Shown: positions 7,606-14,742, counted from the stretch's first letter. The stretch: 25,582 nt of DNA from Deltaproteobacteria bacterium UBA5329 (GCA_002408185.1 DHQV01000007.1:50648-76229), one strand, 5' to 3'. Program-made: numbers and translations. Notes: a model not told the origin generated them from the sequence alone.

Positions 7606-8721
7606 GTGGACATAATAAACGAATACCTGAAACACATGGTAGAGACGGACGCTTCAGATATCTATTTTACCGTTGGTGTACCCCCTGCATTTCGCGTTGA
7701 GGGTATCGTAACGCCGTACGGTGACAAGGTTCTCACCCCGGAAGACACGGAAAACTTCGCATATGCGCTCATGAACGACCGGCAGAAGAAGAAATTCGAA
7801 GAAGAAATGGAAATGAACCTCGCCATTTACCGGCCAGAGTATGGCAGATTCAGGGTGAATATCTTCAGGCAGAAGAGTTTTGTCGGGGTCGTTATCCGTC
7901 AGATCAAGCTCACTATCAAAACGATCGATGACTGGGGACTGCCGGCGGTCATGAAGGATATCTGCATGTCCAAGCGCGGCCTCGTTCTCGTTGTCGGCGC
8001 GACCGGCAGCGGCAAGTCGACAACGCTCGCAGCACTCATTGACTACCGGAATTCCAACCAACCAGGCCATATAATCACTATTGAAGACCCCATCGAATTC
8101 GTCCACCAGCATAAAATGAGCGTCGTTACCCAGAGGGAAGTCGGTTTTGACACCTTGAGTTTTTACAATGCACTTAAAAATACCCTCCGTCAGGCGCCGG
8201 ATGTCATTCTTATCGGCGAGATCCGGGATGCGGAGACCATGGAAGACGCCATTACATTTGCAGAAACGGGCCACCTGTGCCTCGCCACGCTTCACGCTAA
8301 CAACGCCAACCAGGCCATTGAACGTATACTCAACTTTTTCCCGATAGAGCGGCACCTTCAGATCTATATGCAATTATCTCTCAATCTGCGTGCCATCATC
8401 TCTCAAAGGCTCGTTCCCACCGTAGAGGGCAAACGTGCCGCCCTTATCGAGATCCTTCTTGACAGCCCGCGTGTGAAAGACCTTATCCTCAAGGGAGAAA
8501 TAACAATGCTCAAGGAAACCATGGCTGAATCGTACTTTGAGGGAATGCAGACATTTGACCAGCACATTTTTGATATGTACCAGGCGGGCATCCTTGACGT
8601 CAACAACGCCATTGCCTACGCGGACAGCCCGAATGACGTGAGATTGAAGATCAAGATGTCTGAAATGAAACCCGGTGATTCAAAGGAGAAAAGCCAGTCA
8701 GGGCTGAAATTGAAATTGTAA
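7606..8721 (+). CDS. pilU: PilT-family ATPase, PilU-like
   Basis: The 371-residue protein is a second retraction-type ATPase: Walker A GATGSGKS at 131-138, Asp box TIEDPIEFVHQ, Walker B DVILIGEIRD, His box HLCLATLHAN and a C-terminal extension rich in charged residues. It lacks the AIRNLIRE signature of PilT (the equivalent region reads SPRVKDLILKGEI), which together with the tandem arrangement after pilT fits PilU, an accessory motor that helps PilT under load in known systems. The GTG start at 7606 is preceded by GAGGTGA, part of which lies in the pilT stop region, so translation is probably coupled. PilU versus a second PilT cannot be fully separated without a tree. Confidence 0.88.
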   Translation: MDIINEYLKHMVETDASDIYFTVGVPPAFRVEGIVTPYGDKVLTPEDTENFAYALMNDRQKKKFEEEMEMNLAIYRPEYGRFRVNIFRQKSFVGVVIRQIKLTIKTIDDWGLPAVMKDICMSKRGLVLVVGATGSGKSTTLAALIDYRNSNQPGHIITIEDPIEFVHQHKMSVVTQREVGFDTLSFYNALKNTLRQAPDVILIGEIRDAETMEDAITFAETGHLCLATLHANNANQAIERILNFFPIERHLQIYMQLSLNLRAIISQRLVPTVEGKRAALIEILLDSPRVKDLILKGEITMLKETMAESYFEGMQTFDQHIFDMYQAGILDVNNAIAYADSPNDVRLKIKMSEMKPGDSKEKSQSGLKLKL

Positions 8722-8744
8722 AAAGGACGGTTCTCTTTTTCACG

Positions 8745-8799
8745 TCATTCCGGCTCGGAGGCCGGAATGAAGGCACCGGGGAATTGTGACACAGCCTCC
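8745..8799 (+). repeat. Solo or deleted copy of the MITE-like repeat
   Basis: A perfect 10-bp hairpin, TCATTCCGGC (8745-8754) with GCCGGAATGA (8761-8770), is followed by AATTGTGACACAGCCTCC at 8782-8799. The last 18 bases match the right terminal repeat of the long elements at 16612-16841 and 21843-22123 with one difference from the common form. No left terminal repeat is visible, so this is a remnant or solo end. It lies between the convergent pilU and aldolase genes and its hairpin could also act in transcription termination. Confidence 0.7.
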
Positions 8800-8842
8800 A
8801 AGCTTGGGATGACTGCGGACCGGACCTTGCTGCTTATTATCT

Positions 8843-9397
8843 TCATTTCAAGTGATACAAATAAAACGCCGCTGATTCCATGCTCGTTGTCAGCATGAAG
8901 CCTTCTTCCAGCGTTTCTCCCCGGGCGAAACTGCCGTGGCCCCTGACGAGAACGATCCTGTTGTCTTTAAGGACCTCACTCACAAGTTCCGCGCTTTCTT
9001 CCGAACCGATCGGTCTCTTAGGGCAGGCGACTGGAATGCGGCTGAAATAATACAGGCCCTCTGCATCGACCGGCACTATCTCGCCTTCGAATGACAGGAG
9101 GGTCGCATAGGGTGGATGGGTATGAACGATCGCCTTTGCGTCGGTGGCCGAATAGATCGCCCGGTGGACCACATATTCTGTCGATGCTTTTGCCATGTTC
9201 GGGTCATCGAGATCCTCATGATCTACCGCGATGATATCTTCGGGTTTCAGCCGTCCGAGCATGGAGCCCCTGCGTGTTATGTAAATTTTATTGCGGACCT
9301 TCACGCTCATGTTGCCGGCATGAGAACTGATTAGGCCACGGAGGAAAATATCACGTCCAAATTCCAAGAAATCCTGCATTGTTGAATCGTCGAGCAT
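8843..9397 (-). CDS. Class II aldolase/adducin-family protein (fuculose-phosphate aldolase-like)
   Basis: Zinc-dependent class II aldolases of this fold cleave sugar phosphates such as L-fuculose 1-phosphate. In the 184-residue protein the zinc ligands His92, His94 (HTHPPYAT) and His154 (VRGHGSF) and the catalytic Glu74 (STEYVVHRAIY) fall almost exactly at the positions used in E. coli FucA (92, 94, 155, 73). The phosphate-binding loop near residues 25-31 reads SHAGNMS, where FucA-type proteins have a Gly-rich SxGN. The ATG at 9397 has AAAGG upstream. The gene lies 21 bases after folK on the same strand, which is unexpected for a sugar enzyme and raises the question of a link to folate synthesis. 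The true substrate is unknown. Confidence 0.85.
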   Translation of the reverse strand: MLDDSTMQDFLEFGRDIFLRGLISSHAGNMSVKVRNKIYITRRGSMLGRLKPEDIIAVDHEDLDDPNMAKASTEYVVHRAIYSATDAKAIVHTHPPYATLLSFEGEIVPVDAEGLYYFSRIPVACPKRPIGSEESAELVSEVLKDNRIVLVRGHGSFARGETLEEGFMLTTSMESAAFYLYHLK

Positions 9398-9418
9398 GCC
9401 AACCTTTCCTTTATAAAT

Positions 9419-9922
9419 TTAGTCGTCTTCGCTGAATGCGATGTGCTCCAGCCTGGTCACCTTTTGGTCGTCGCCTATCTCGGAAAGAAAACTGGCGAGC
9501 GGTTTCGTGAGAACAAGATCAGGTTCTATCTCGAGGCACGGCAGGATCGCAAATTTCCTGCGGTGGAGTTCCTTGTGGGGGATTGTCAGCATATCTTCAT
9601 TTACGATCTTGCTCCCGTAGAGAAGGATATCCAGATCGATAATGCGCGGCCCATTTTTTTTTCCGCGCACCCGTCCCATTGAAGCCTCGATCCCGTTGAG
9701 GAATTGAAGAAGCTCCATCGGTGTGCCGTTCCAGTCAATTTCTATAGCGCAGTTGATGAAATCTCCTTGCTCTATGTTCGATACCGGAGAGGTCGTATAG
9801 AACGACGATACCGAGCGAAGGTTCACCCTGAAGTCGCCCGAGATCATTTTTATCGCCATAATACAATTCTTGTCGCTTTGCCCCATGTTGGAGCCCACAC
9901 CGATAAAGATCTTCCTGTCCAC
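9419..9922 (-). CDS. folK: 2-amino-4-hydroxy-6-hydroxymethyldihydropteridine pyrophosphokinase
   Basis: FolK (HPPK) transfers pyrophosphate from ATP to hydroxymethyldihydropterin, the step before dihydropteroate synthase in folate synthesis. Motifs are KIFIGVGSNMG at the N-terminus, TTSPVSN, DFINCAIEI and the metal-binding signature GPRIIDLDILLYG at residues 91-103. The frame extends up to a TTG at 9985 and has an ATG at 9952, but family alignment places the start just before DRKIFIGVGSN. The GTG at 9922 fits this and also lies downstream of a good promoter whose transcript would start near 9936, so it is preferred (167 residues). It heads a two-gene unit with the class II aldolase. Confidence 0.94.
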   Translation of the reverse strand: MDRKIFIGVGSNMGQSDKNCIMAIKMISGDFRVNLRSVSSFYTTSPVSNIEQGDFINCAIEIDWNGTPMELLQFLNGIEASMGRVRGKKNGPRIIDLDILLYGSKIVNEDMLTIPHKELHRRKFAILPCLEIEPDLVLTKPLASFLSEIGDDQKVTRLEHIAFSEDD

Positions 9923-9942
9923 GAATTGCCCCGGTTTTCTCA

Positions 9943-9972
9943 ATAGTATCATCGGCCAAAAAAACGAGTCAA
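9943..9972 (-). promoter_or_regulatory. Sigma70-type promoter for folK
   Basis: On the - strand: TTGACT (9972-9967), 18-base spacer, TACTAT (9948-9943). The expected transcript start near 9936 leaves about 14 bases before the GTG at 9922 and excludes the longer in-frame starts at 9952 and 9985. Confidence 0.55.
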
Positions 9973-9994
9973 CGTTTTTGATCAACTAAAAGTG

Positions 9995-10022
9995 TTGATT
10001 CTCGCGGTGTCATCGGTATAAT
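9995..10022 (+). promoter_or_regulatory. Sigma70-type promoter for the 121-aa hypothetical gene
   Basis: TTGATT (9995-10000), 16-base spacer, TATAAT (10017-10022), about 20 bases before the ATG at 10043. The -35 box overlaps the right arm of a small inverted repeat, ATCAAC (9981-9986) and GTTGAT (9994-9999), which could be an operator. It is divergent from the folK promoter. Confidence 0.6.
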
Positions 10023-10042
10023 ACTAGCGGACGCAACTAAAA

Positions 10043-10408
10043 ATGACCGACAATGATGTGATGAAAGATCTTAACGCAATGCCTGTCAACGTCAGGGCAC
10101 GGGAGTTCCTCGAACGGTCAGGTAAAGAAGTGCGCAACGGCAGCCTTTATTGCGTGCAGGCCGCGCTCTATGCCCTTGAAAGCGGTCTCGTCGAAGCTGA
10201 AGAGGATGTTGCCCAGACATTGAACGCCATGACCTCATGGAGGCCCCAGCGGATCGTGAATTTCCTGATGCTCATGTACATCGATGAATACGATCCGCCC
10301 CGATGGGCAGACGCATCCAATGTCAAGGACTTCGCCGAAGCCATCATCAGTGACATCGAAGAAAAGATGATCACCCACTTCCCTTATTACCGCAGCCCGG
10401 AAAGCTAA
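10043..10408 (+). CDS. Hypothetical protein, 121 residues, cytosolic
   Basis: I do not recognise this protein. It is acidic and alpha-helical in appearance, with no signal peptide or membrane helix, one Cys (YCVQAALYALE, residues 37-47), and two Trp residues in short conserved-looking segments (TSWRPQRIVNFLMLMYIDEYDPPRW). The calling rests on a good upstream promoter, codon use like the neighbours and the absence of a better frame on either strand. There is no clear ribosome-binding site before the ATG. It sits between divergent folK and the def-fmt pair but has its own promoter, so it is probably monocistronic. Confidence 0.72.
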   Translation: MTDNDVMKDLNAMPVNVRAREFLERSGKEVRNGSLYCVQAALYALESGLVEAEEDVAQTLNAMTSWRPQRIVNFLMLMYIDEYDPPRWADASNVKDFAEAIISDIEEKMITHFPYYRSPES

Positions 10409-10411
10409 AAT

Positions 10412-10475
10412 GGCTAACGACGAAAGGCTATGAATTGGCTGGGAAGGTCTTTATTTTTTCCGTTAGCCGTTAGCC
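10412..10475 (+). repeat. Inverted/direct repeat GGCTAACG ... CGTTAGCC (x2), possible weak terminator
   Basis: GGCTAACG at 10412-10419 is the reverse complement of CGTTAGCC, which is present twice, at 10461-10468 and 10468-10475. The second copy is followed by GTTTTT. This gives a long-loop hairpin that may end transcription of the hypothetical gene, but the loop of ~40-48 bases makes it a weak terminator candidate. Confidence 0.45.
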
Positions 10476-10490
10476 GTTTTTCCCCCATAC

Positions 10491-10519
10491 TTGAAACATG
10501 AAACCCGAACCTGTATAAT
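10491..10519 (+). promoter_or_regulatory. Near-consensus sigma70-type promoter for def-fmt
   Basis: TTGAAA (10491-10496), 17-base spacer, TATAAT (10514-10519). The A of the def ATG is the seventh base after the -10 box, where transcription normally starts, so the message is predicted to be leaderless. Confidence 0.75.
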
Positions 10520-10525
10520 CTTGCC

Positions 10526-11026
10526 ATGTCAGTTATAGATATAAGGGTTGTTCCCGATCCGGTGCTCAGGAAGATCGCGAAGCCGGTCGAAAACATCGAT
10601 GATGATATTGTAAAGCTTTCCACAGACATGATCGAGACGATGATCCTCGCGCATGGAGCGGGGCTTGCGGCAAACCAGGTCGGGCTTCCGATCGAGCTTA
10701 TCGTTATCGACGCCTCATTAAATCCGCGGGAAAAGGAACACATTGTCCTTATCAACCCGGTAATTGTCGAAAAAGAACTGGAAGAAAATGCCGAAGAGGG
10801 GTGCCTGAGCGTTCCCGGGTACTATGAATACGTCAAAAGAGCGAAAAGGGTTCTTGCCCGCGGAACGGACATTCGGGGCAATACTATTGAATTTGATTGC
10901 GAGGGACAATTGGCGCGGGCACTCCAGCACGAAACCGATCATTTGAGAGGGGTCCTGTTCATCGATATCTTGAGTCCTCTCAAAAAAGCCCTTTTTAAAA
11001 AGAAATATTCCAGGAAAAATACATGA
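10526..11026 (+). CDS. def: Peptide deformylase
   Basis: Def removes the formyl group from nascent N-formyl-methionine. The 166-residue metalloenzyme has the three diagnostic motifs: GAGLAANQ (44-51), EGCLS (91-95, metal-ligand Cys93) and HETDH (135-139, two metal-ligand His and catalytic Glu136). The start MSVIDIRVVPDPVLR matches the family, so 10526 is secure even though no ribosome-binding site precedes it; the promoter -10 box ends 6 bases before the ATG. The stop overlaps the fmt ATG by four bases (ATGA), which couples the two enzymes that remove and add the formyl group. Confidence 0.97.
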   Translation: MSVIDIRVVPDPVLRKIAKPVENIDDDIVKLSTDMIETMILAHGAGLAANQVGLPIELIVIDASLNPREKEHIVLINPVIVEKELEENAEEGCLSVPGYYEYVKRAKRVLARGTDIRGNTIEFDCEGQLARALQHETDHLRGVLFIDILSPLKKALFKKKYSRKNT

Positions 11027-11946
11027 GGATCGTTTTTTTCGGGTCCTCGATCTTTTCCGTTCCCTCGCTCCTGAAGGTCAGAGGTTCGGTGGCGGCTGTC
11101 GTTACGAAGAAGGCGCGGCCCAAAGGCAGGGGTTATCAGATAGATGACAATGAGGTCAAAAGGCGCGCCCTGGAATTAGGTCTGCCCCTCATCGAGATCA
11201 ATTCGTTTAAAGATGAAGAGGCGAGATCTATCGCCGATTACGCACCGGACCTTTTCGTCGTGATATCTTTCGGGCTGATCGTACCGAAATGGGCCCTCGA
11301 TATCCCGTCGATCGGCCCTGTCAATATACATCCGTCGCTTCTGCCGCTGTACCGCGGACCATCGCCCATGCAATGGGCGCTTCTGAATTGCGATACGGCC
11401 ACCGGTATCACATTCATCAGAATGAATGAAAAAATGGACGAAGGGGATATAATTTTTCAGGAAAGGGTCGCCATAGGGGACAGTGAGGACTATACCAGTC
11501 TGTCGAACCGCCTGGCCCAGCGATCGGCGGATATCCTGTACGGGGTCATCGAGCGCATCGAAAAAGAGCGTGTCATCGAGGGCGAAGCCCAGGACCATTC
11601 GAAAGCCACATATTCATCGATCATCACCAAGGAAATGGGAAGGATAGACTGGAGCTCGAGCGCCCGGCAGATACATTGCCGTATAAGGGCTTTTGTGGAA
11701 TGGCCTACCGCCTATACATTTCTCGAGGGAAAACGCTTGAAGATATATCATGCGATGACCGATGAGGCCGCATCTTCCGGCCAGTCTCCCGGGACCATAG
11801 TGGCGGTGACGAGATCGGGCATTGATGTGGCCACGGGCAAGGGTTTGCTTACCATAACCGAACTCCAGCTTGAAAATAAAAAAAGAATGAAGGCGTACGA
11901 TTTTTCTAGAGGTTACCGTGACTTACGTGGTAATATGTTGAATTAG
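11023..11946 (+). CDS. fmt: Methionyl-tRNA formyltransferase
   Basis: Fmt formylates initiator Met-tRNA using 10-formyl-tetrahydrofolate. The 307-residue protein has the N-terminal start MRIVFFGSSIFSVPSL, the catalytic set Asn101 and His103 in NIHPSLLPLYRG, SPMQWAL, and Asp139 in MNEKMDEGDI, then a C-terminal tRNA-binding domain (WPTAYTFLEGKRLKIY). The usual FxGTPxFA N-terminal motif is FFGSSIFS here, and the basic 16-residue insertion loop after residue 30 is present in short form. It overlaps def by 4 bases. Confidence 0.96.
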   Translation: MRIVFFGSSIFSVPSLLKVRGSVAAVVTKKARPKGRGYQIDDNEVKRRALELGLPLIEINSFKDEEARSIADYAPDLFVVISFGLIVPKWALDIPSIGPVNIHPSLLPLYRGPSPMQWALLNCDTATGITFIRMNEKMDEGDIIFQERVAIGDSEDYTSLSNRLAQRSADILYGVIERIEKERVIEGEAQDHSKATYSSIITKEMGRIDWSSSARQIHCRIRAFVEWPTAYTFLEGKRLKIYHAMTDEAASSGQSPGTIVAVTRSGIDVATGKGLLTITELQLENKKRMKAYDFSRGYRDLRGNMLN

Positions 11947-11969
11947 CTTCATAAATAATCATTTTTTTA

Positions 11970-11999
11970 TTGACATAATAGGCGAATAACTCATATCAT
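11970..11999 (+). promoter_or_regulatory. Sigma70-type promoter for the lytic transglycosylase gene
   Basis: TTGACA (11970-11975), 18-base spacer, TATCAT (11994-11999), in an AT-rich gap after fmt and 44 bases before the chosen ATG. Confidence 0.5.
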
Positions 12000-12043
12000 C
12001 AAAATAGAGTTGCAACAAATAATACAGCCTATGCAAGGTGAAT

Positions 12044-13855
12044 ATGAAACGATATATTTTTTGGGCAGCTCTTATTGTTTTTTTAACCGGATGTGCAGCA
12101 AGTAACAATTTCTCGAACCAAAAAGCCGATTTTATTTCCGTTGAAGTGCCTTCCCAGCCTGTCGTGACCCAACCGTTCGAGAAGTCTGCGGTCCCGAAGC
12201 CGAAACGGACCGTCTCCAAATATCCGAAAACCAGAGTTGCCGACGCAAAGAATGCCGAGGGCCAGGAGAAGTCCAAACCGGGGCCATATTCTCTCGAGAT
12301 GAAGGTCGCCGATGATGATGATGACATTACCAAATTGTTGAGCACCAATTATAACCAGAATTTCGATATTCCGATCGTTTTCAACGATGCCGTCAAATAT
12401 TATATAAAATGGTTCTCCGAGGATAAGAAAAAGGTCTTTGCCAGCTGGCTGAAGAGATCGAGGCTTTACGTGCCGATCATACGGGAGATCCTCCGGGAAC
12501 ATGACATGCCTGAGGACCTTGTTTATCTGGCCATGATCGAAAGCGGTTTTAACCCGAGGGCATATTCCACCGCCAAAGCATCGGGGCCCTGGCAATTTAT
12601 ATATTCCACCGGCGGGCGGTACGGCCTCGAAGTTGATTACTGGGTCGATGAACGCCGCGATCCCCAGAAGTCCACGGTTGCTGCCGCAAAATACCTTAAG
12701 GCCCTCTTCGATCAATTTGGGTGTTGGTACCTCGCCGCAGCAAGTTACAATGCAGGCGAGGGGAGGATCGGCAAGCTTACGCAAAAACATAATACGACCG
12801 ATTTCTGGGAACTTCATAGATATAACACACTTCCGAAGGAAACCCGTGATTACGTACCGCAGTTAATAGCAGCGGCAATAATTGCCAAGGATCCGGCCAA
12901 GTTCGGTTTCGGCAGCATAACCTACGATCCTCCGGTCAGGTTTACAGAGGTGAAAGTCCCGTCCGCTACCCCGATCGCATCCATTGCGAAAGCGTCATCG
13001 GTGGACCTTGACCTGGTCCGGACCTATAACCCTGAAATATTGAGAGGTATAACCCCGCCGGGGAAAAACGATTACCGGGTAAAATTGCCCTCCGACATAA
13101 ATGCCCAAATTTTTTACGATCGTCTTGGCCCTGAACTCGAGGCCATTCCGACGATCAGAAGCATTGCAACATACAAGGTCAAGAGGAGAGACAGCGTCGC
13201 ATCGATCCTGAAAAGACATAAGATCGATCAAAAGGACCTAGTACTGCTGAATTCGAGCGACAATAACCTCAGGATCAAGCCCGGCATGATCATTGCCATA
13301 CCTGAATTTTCAGGTGATCCTTCCCGTCAGGTCGCCAGGGTTGATATCGATGACCTGACCGAAGTAAGCGAACTTAGGCCAGCAAAGAAGAATGTTAAGG
13401 ACAAACCGGTCCTTTTGGCGACGGTACGGTCATCCACACCTCCAAAAATAGCCGCAAAGACCCCGGAGGTACGCCCTGCCAGGGAACAGCGGGCAGCTTC
13501 CCGTTCGTTCAAAAAGTTTCACGTTGTCAAGAGAGGCGAGACCTTATCCGAGATAAGCGATCGTTATGGGATTGACGAAGACGACCTGCGTACCGCAAAC
13601 AAGCTTAAAGGCACCCGCGTTTACCCGAATATGAAGCTTCGGCTCGTAAGTCACGTCGAGCCTAAGAAGATCGAGACAAAAAAAGCGGCGGCCCGGTCGA
13701 AGAAGATCCAGTATCACACCGTAAAAAAAGGAGAGACCCTAAGCTCCATCTCGGACAAATATGGAGTAAGTATCGATGATCTGAAAGTTGCAAATAAAAT
13801 AAAGGGAAATAAAATAAACAGAAACGCGAAACTGAAGATAGTGAAAGAAAGCTAG
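12044..13855 (+). CDS. MltD-like membrane-bound lytic murein transglycosylase with three LysM domains
   Basis: The enzyme cleaves peptidoglycan glycan strands non-hydrolytically. The 603-residue protein is a lipoprotein: hydrophobic leader then LTGC, lipidated Cys17. After a Pro/Lys/Ser-rich linker the SLT domain follows, with catalytic Glu166 in AMIESGFNPRAYS, the segment SGPWQFI, and AAASYNAGEGRI. The C-terminal part has three LysM repeats at about 376-419, 492-535 and 557-600; the last two are close matches (VVKRGETLSEISDRYGI and TVKKGETLSSISDKYGV) while the first is divergent. A GTG at 12038 is also in frame, but ATG 12044 is preferred with AAGGTG just upstream. It has its own promoter and a strong terminator at 13891. 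Confidence 0.93.
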   Translation: MKRYIFWAALIVFLTGCAASNNFSNQKADFISVEVPSQPVVTQPFEKSAVPKPKRTVSKYPKTRVADAKNAEGQEKSKPGPYSLEMKVADDDDDITKLLSTNYNQNFDIPIVFNDAVKYYIKWFSEDKKKVFASWLKRSRLYVPIIREILREHDMPEDLVYLAMIESGFNPRAYSTAKASGPWQFIYSTGGRYGLEVDYWVDERRDPQKSTVAAAKYLKALFDQFGCWYLAAASYNAGEGRIGKLTQKHNTTDFWELHRYNTLPKETRDYVPQLIAAAIIAKDPAKFGFGSITYDPPVRFTEVKVPSATPIASIAKASSVDLDLVRTYNPEILRGITPPGKNDYRVKLPSDINAQIFYDRLGPELEAIPTIRSIATYKVKRRDSVASILKRHKIDQKDLVLLNSSDNNLRIKPGMIIAIPEFSGDPSRQVARVDIDDLTEVSELRPAKKNVKDKPVLLATVRSSTPPKIAAKTPEVRPAREQRAASRSFKKFHVVKRGETLSEISDRYGIDEDDLRTANKLKGTRVYPNMKLRLVSHVEPKKIETKKAAARSKKIQYHTVKKGETLSSISDKYGVSIDDLKVANKIKGNKINRNAKLKIVKES

Positions 13856-13946
13856 TCTCAAGTCTCAGGCGAAAGACAAATTCACAAAAAGGCCTTTCGG
13901 AATAACCGAAAGGCCATATTATTTTTTTATTTTGAGACCTGAGACT
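13854..13946. terminator. Bidirectional terminator inside an outer inverted repeat
   Basis: The inner perfect stem is GGCCTTTCGG (13891-13900), a 5-base loop, then CCGAAAGGCC (13906-13915). It has a T-run to the right and an A-run to the left, so it can terminate both the transglycosylase gene and the convergent GNAT gene. Flanking it, AGTCTCAAGTCTCAGG (13854-13869, itself a direct repeat of AGTCTCA) is nearly complementary to TTTGAGACCTGAGACT (13931-13946). Confidence 0.85.
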
Positions 13947-13971
13947 ATCTCCGGAGGCGGTCAGAAGGTTA

Positions 13972-14424
13972 TCAGACCTTCAAAACCAGATTTATCATAT
14001 CCCCGCGGGAGAAGCCCATGGCGTGGAAGAACTGGAGGAGGTCCCAGTCGTTCCAGTTCACGAGGGTATAAATTGTATTGACGCTGTATTTTTGCAGATT
14101 CGAGATGAGGCCGACGGCGAGCACCTTGGCAATGCCCCGGTTCTGATAATCCGGATCGATCCCGATAGTGTCTATCCATCCGATATTATTGGGAACCTTG
14201 AATTCCCAGCCGCTTACTTCGCCGAGTATGAACCCCGCGACCTTGCCATCTATCTCAGCCACAAGTGAGGCATCCGGGGGCCTGTTCTCTGCCTGTTTGA
14301 TTATTTTATTCACCCAGTATTCCCGCCTGTTTTCGCCGAGAACTTTAGTGTCGATGTCCACGATAGCATCAAGGTCGTCCTTTGTCATCTGCCTGACAGA
14401 CAATTTGTCGAGAAAATTGCTCAT
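13972..14424 (-). CDS. GNAT-family N-acetyltransferase
   Basis: A 150-residue single-domain GNAT protein. The acetyl-CoA binding motif A is IGIDPDYQNRGIAKVL at residues 87-102, with Gln94-Asn-Arg-Gly-Ile-Ala as the pyrophosphate loop. The N-terminal strand VRQMTKDDLDAIVDID and the strand VAGFILGEV fit the fold. The C-terminal half has LVNWNDWDLLQFFHAMGF, common in RimI-like members. Whether the substrate is a protein, an amino acid or a small molecule cannot be told. It stands alone, convergent with the transglycosylase gene. Confidence 0.88.
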   Translation of the reverse strand: MSNFLDKLSVRQMTKDDLDAIVDIDTKVLGENRREYWVNKIIKQAENRPPDASLVAEIDGKVAGFILGEVSGWEFKVPNNIGWIDTIGIDPDYQNRGIAKVLAVGLISNLQKYSVNTIYTLVNWNDWDLLQFFHAMGFSRGDMINLVLKV

Positions 14425-14473
14425 ATTATCTTTTAACCTCGCTTGTTAATTTTTTAACATACTGCCTGGTTGA

Positions 14474-14597
14474 TTGCAACAAAGATGATAGCGAGCGCAG
14501 GAACATCGGGATCGAGAAATATTCGCTAGATTGGCTGTTGGAGCGAATCATCAGTTGCTGATAATATTTTATAACATTATCATACTTCTTTGTTGCA
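14474..14597. other. Nested inverted-repeat element, possible structured RNA or small mobile remnant
   Basis: The outer arms TTGCAACAAAGATGATA (14474-14490) and, on the far side, TATCATACTTCTTTGTTGCA (14578-14597) are complementary apart from a 4-base bulge. Inside are a second pair, ATTCGCT (14521-14527) with AGCGAAT (14542-14548), and a hairpin ATCAG-TTG-CTGAT (14550-14562). No coding sequence fits here. It occupies the first half of the 318-base gap between the divergent starts/ends of the GNAT and CnrX-like genes; the second half holds only the possible small ORF at 14624. Confidence 0.5.
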
Positions 14598-14623
14598 TAC
14601 AGTTACCGTGAGGTTGACCGGAC

Positions 14624-14725
14624 ATGCTTGTGAAAAAAAGGAGTGATACCAATTACCCGACCAACACACGCACTGCGATGATCCGCGGGAGGGCGCGCCA
14701 GGCGAAAAAAGCCTGCCGTCGTTAA
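14624..14725 (+). CDS. Possible 33-residue highly basic protein
   Basis: An ORF too short for standard calling: ATG at 14624, or GTG at 14630, to TAA at 14723-14725. About a third of the residues are Lys or Arg, and the C-terminal half has an RGRARQAKKACRR segment. GAGG at 14610-14613 lies 10 bases upstream of the ATG, a loose but possible ribosome-binding site. It lies on the opposite strand to both neighbours. It could be a small nucleic-acid-binding protein or chance. Confidence 0.3.
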   Translation: MLVKKRSDTNYPTNTRTAMIRGRARQAKKACRR

Positions 14726-14742
14726 AGGCGCATCTCGTCTGA

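Noticed and set aside
7654..8373. 239-codon open frame on the - strand
   Set aside because: Antisense to pilU, whose Walker and Asp/His boxes are unmistakable.
8722..8842. CRISPR-like or tRNA-like structure suggested by hairpins and repeats
   Set aside because: Only one hairpin and one repeat end are present, with no regular spacing and no cloverleaf; the same applies to the other repeat-bearing gaps.
12083..12817. 244-codon open frame on the - strand
   Set aside because: Antisense to the SLT domain of the lytic transglycosylase.
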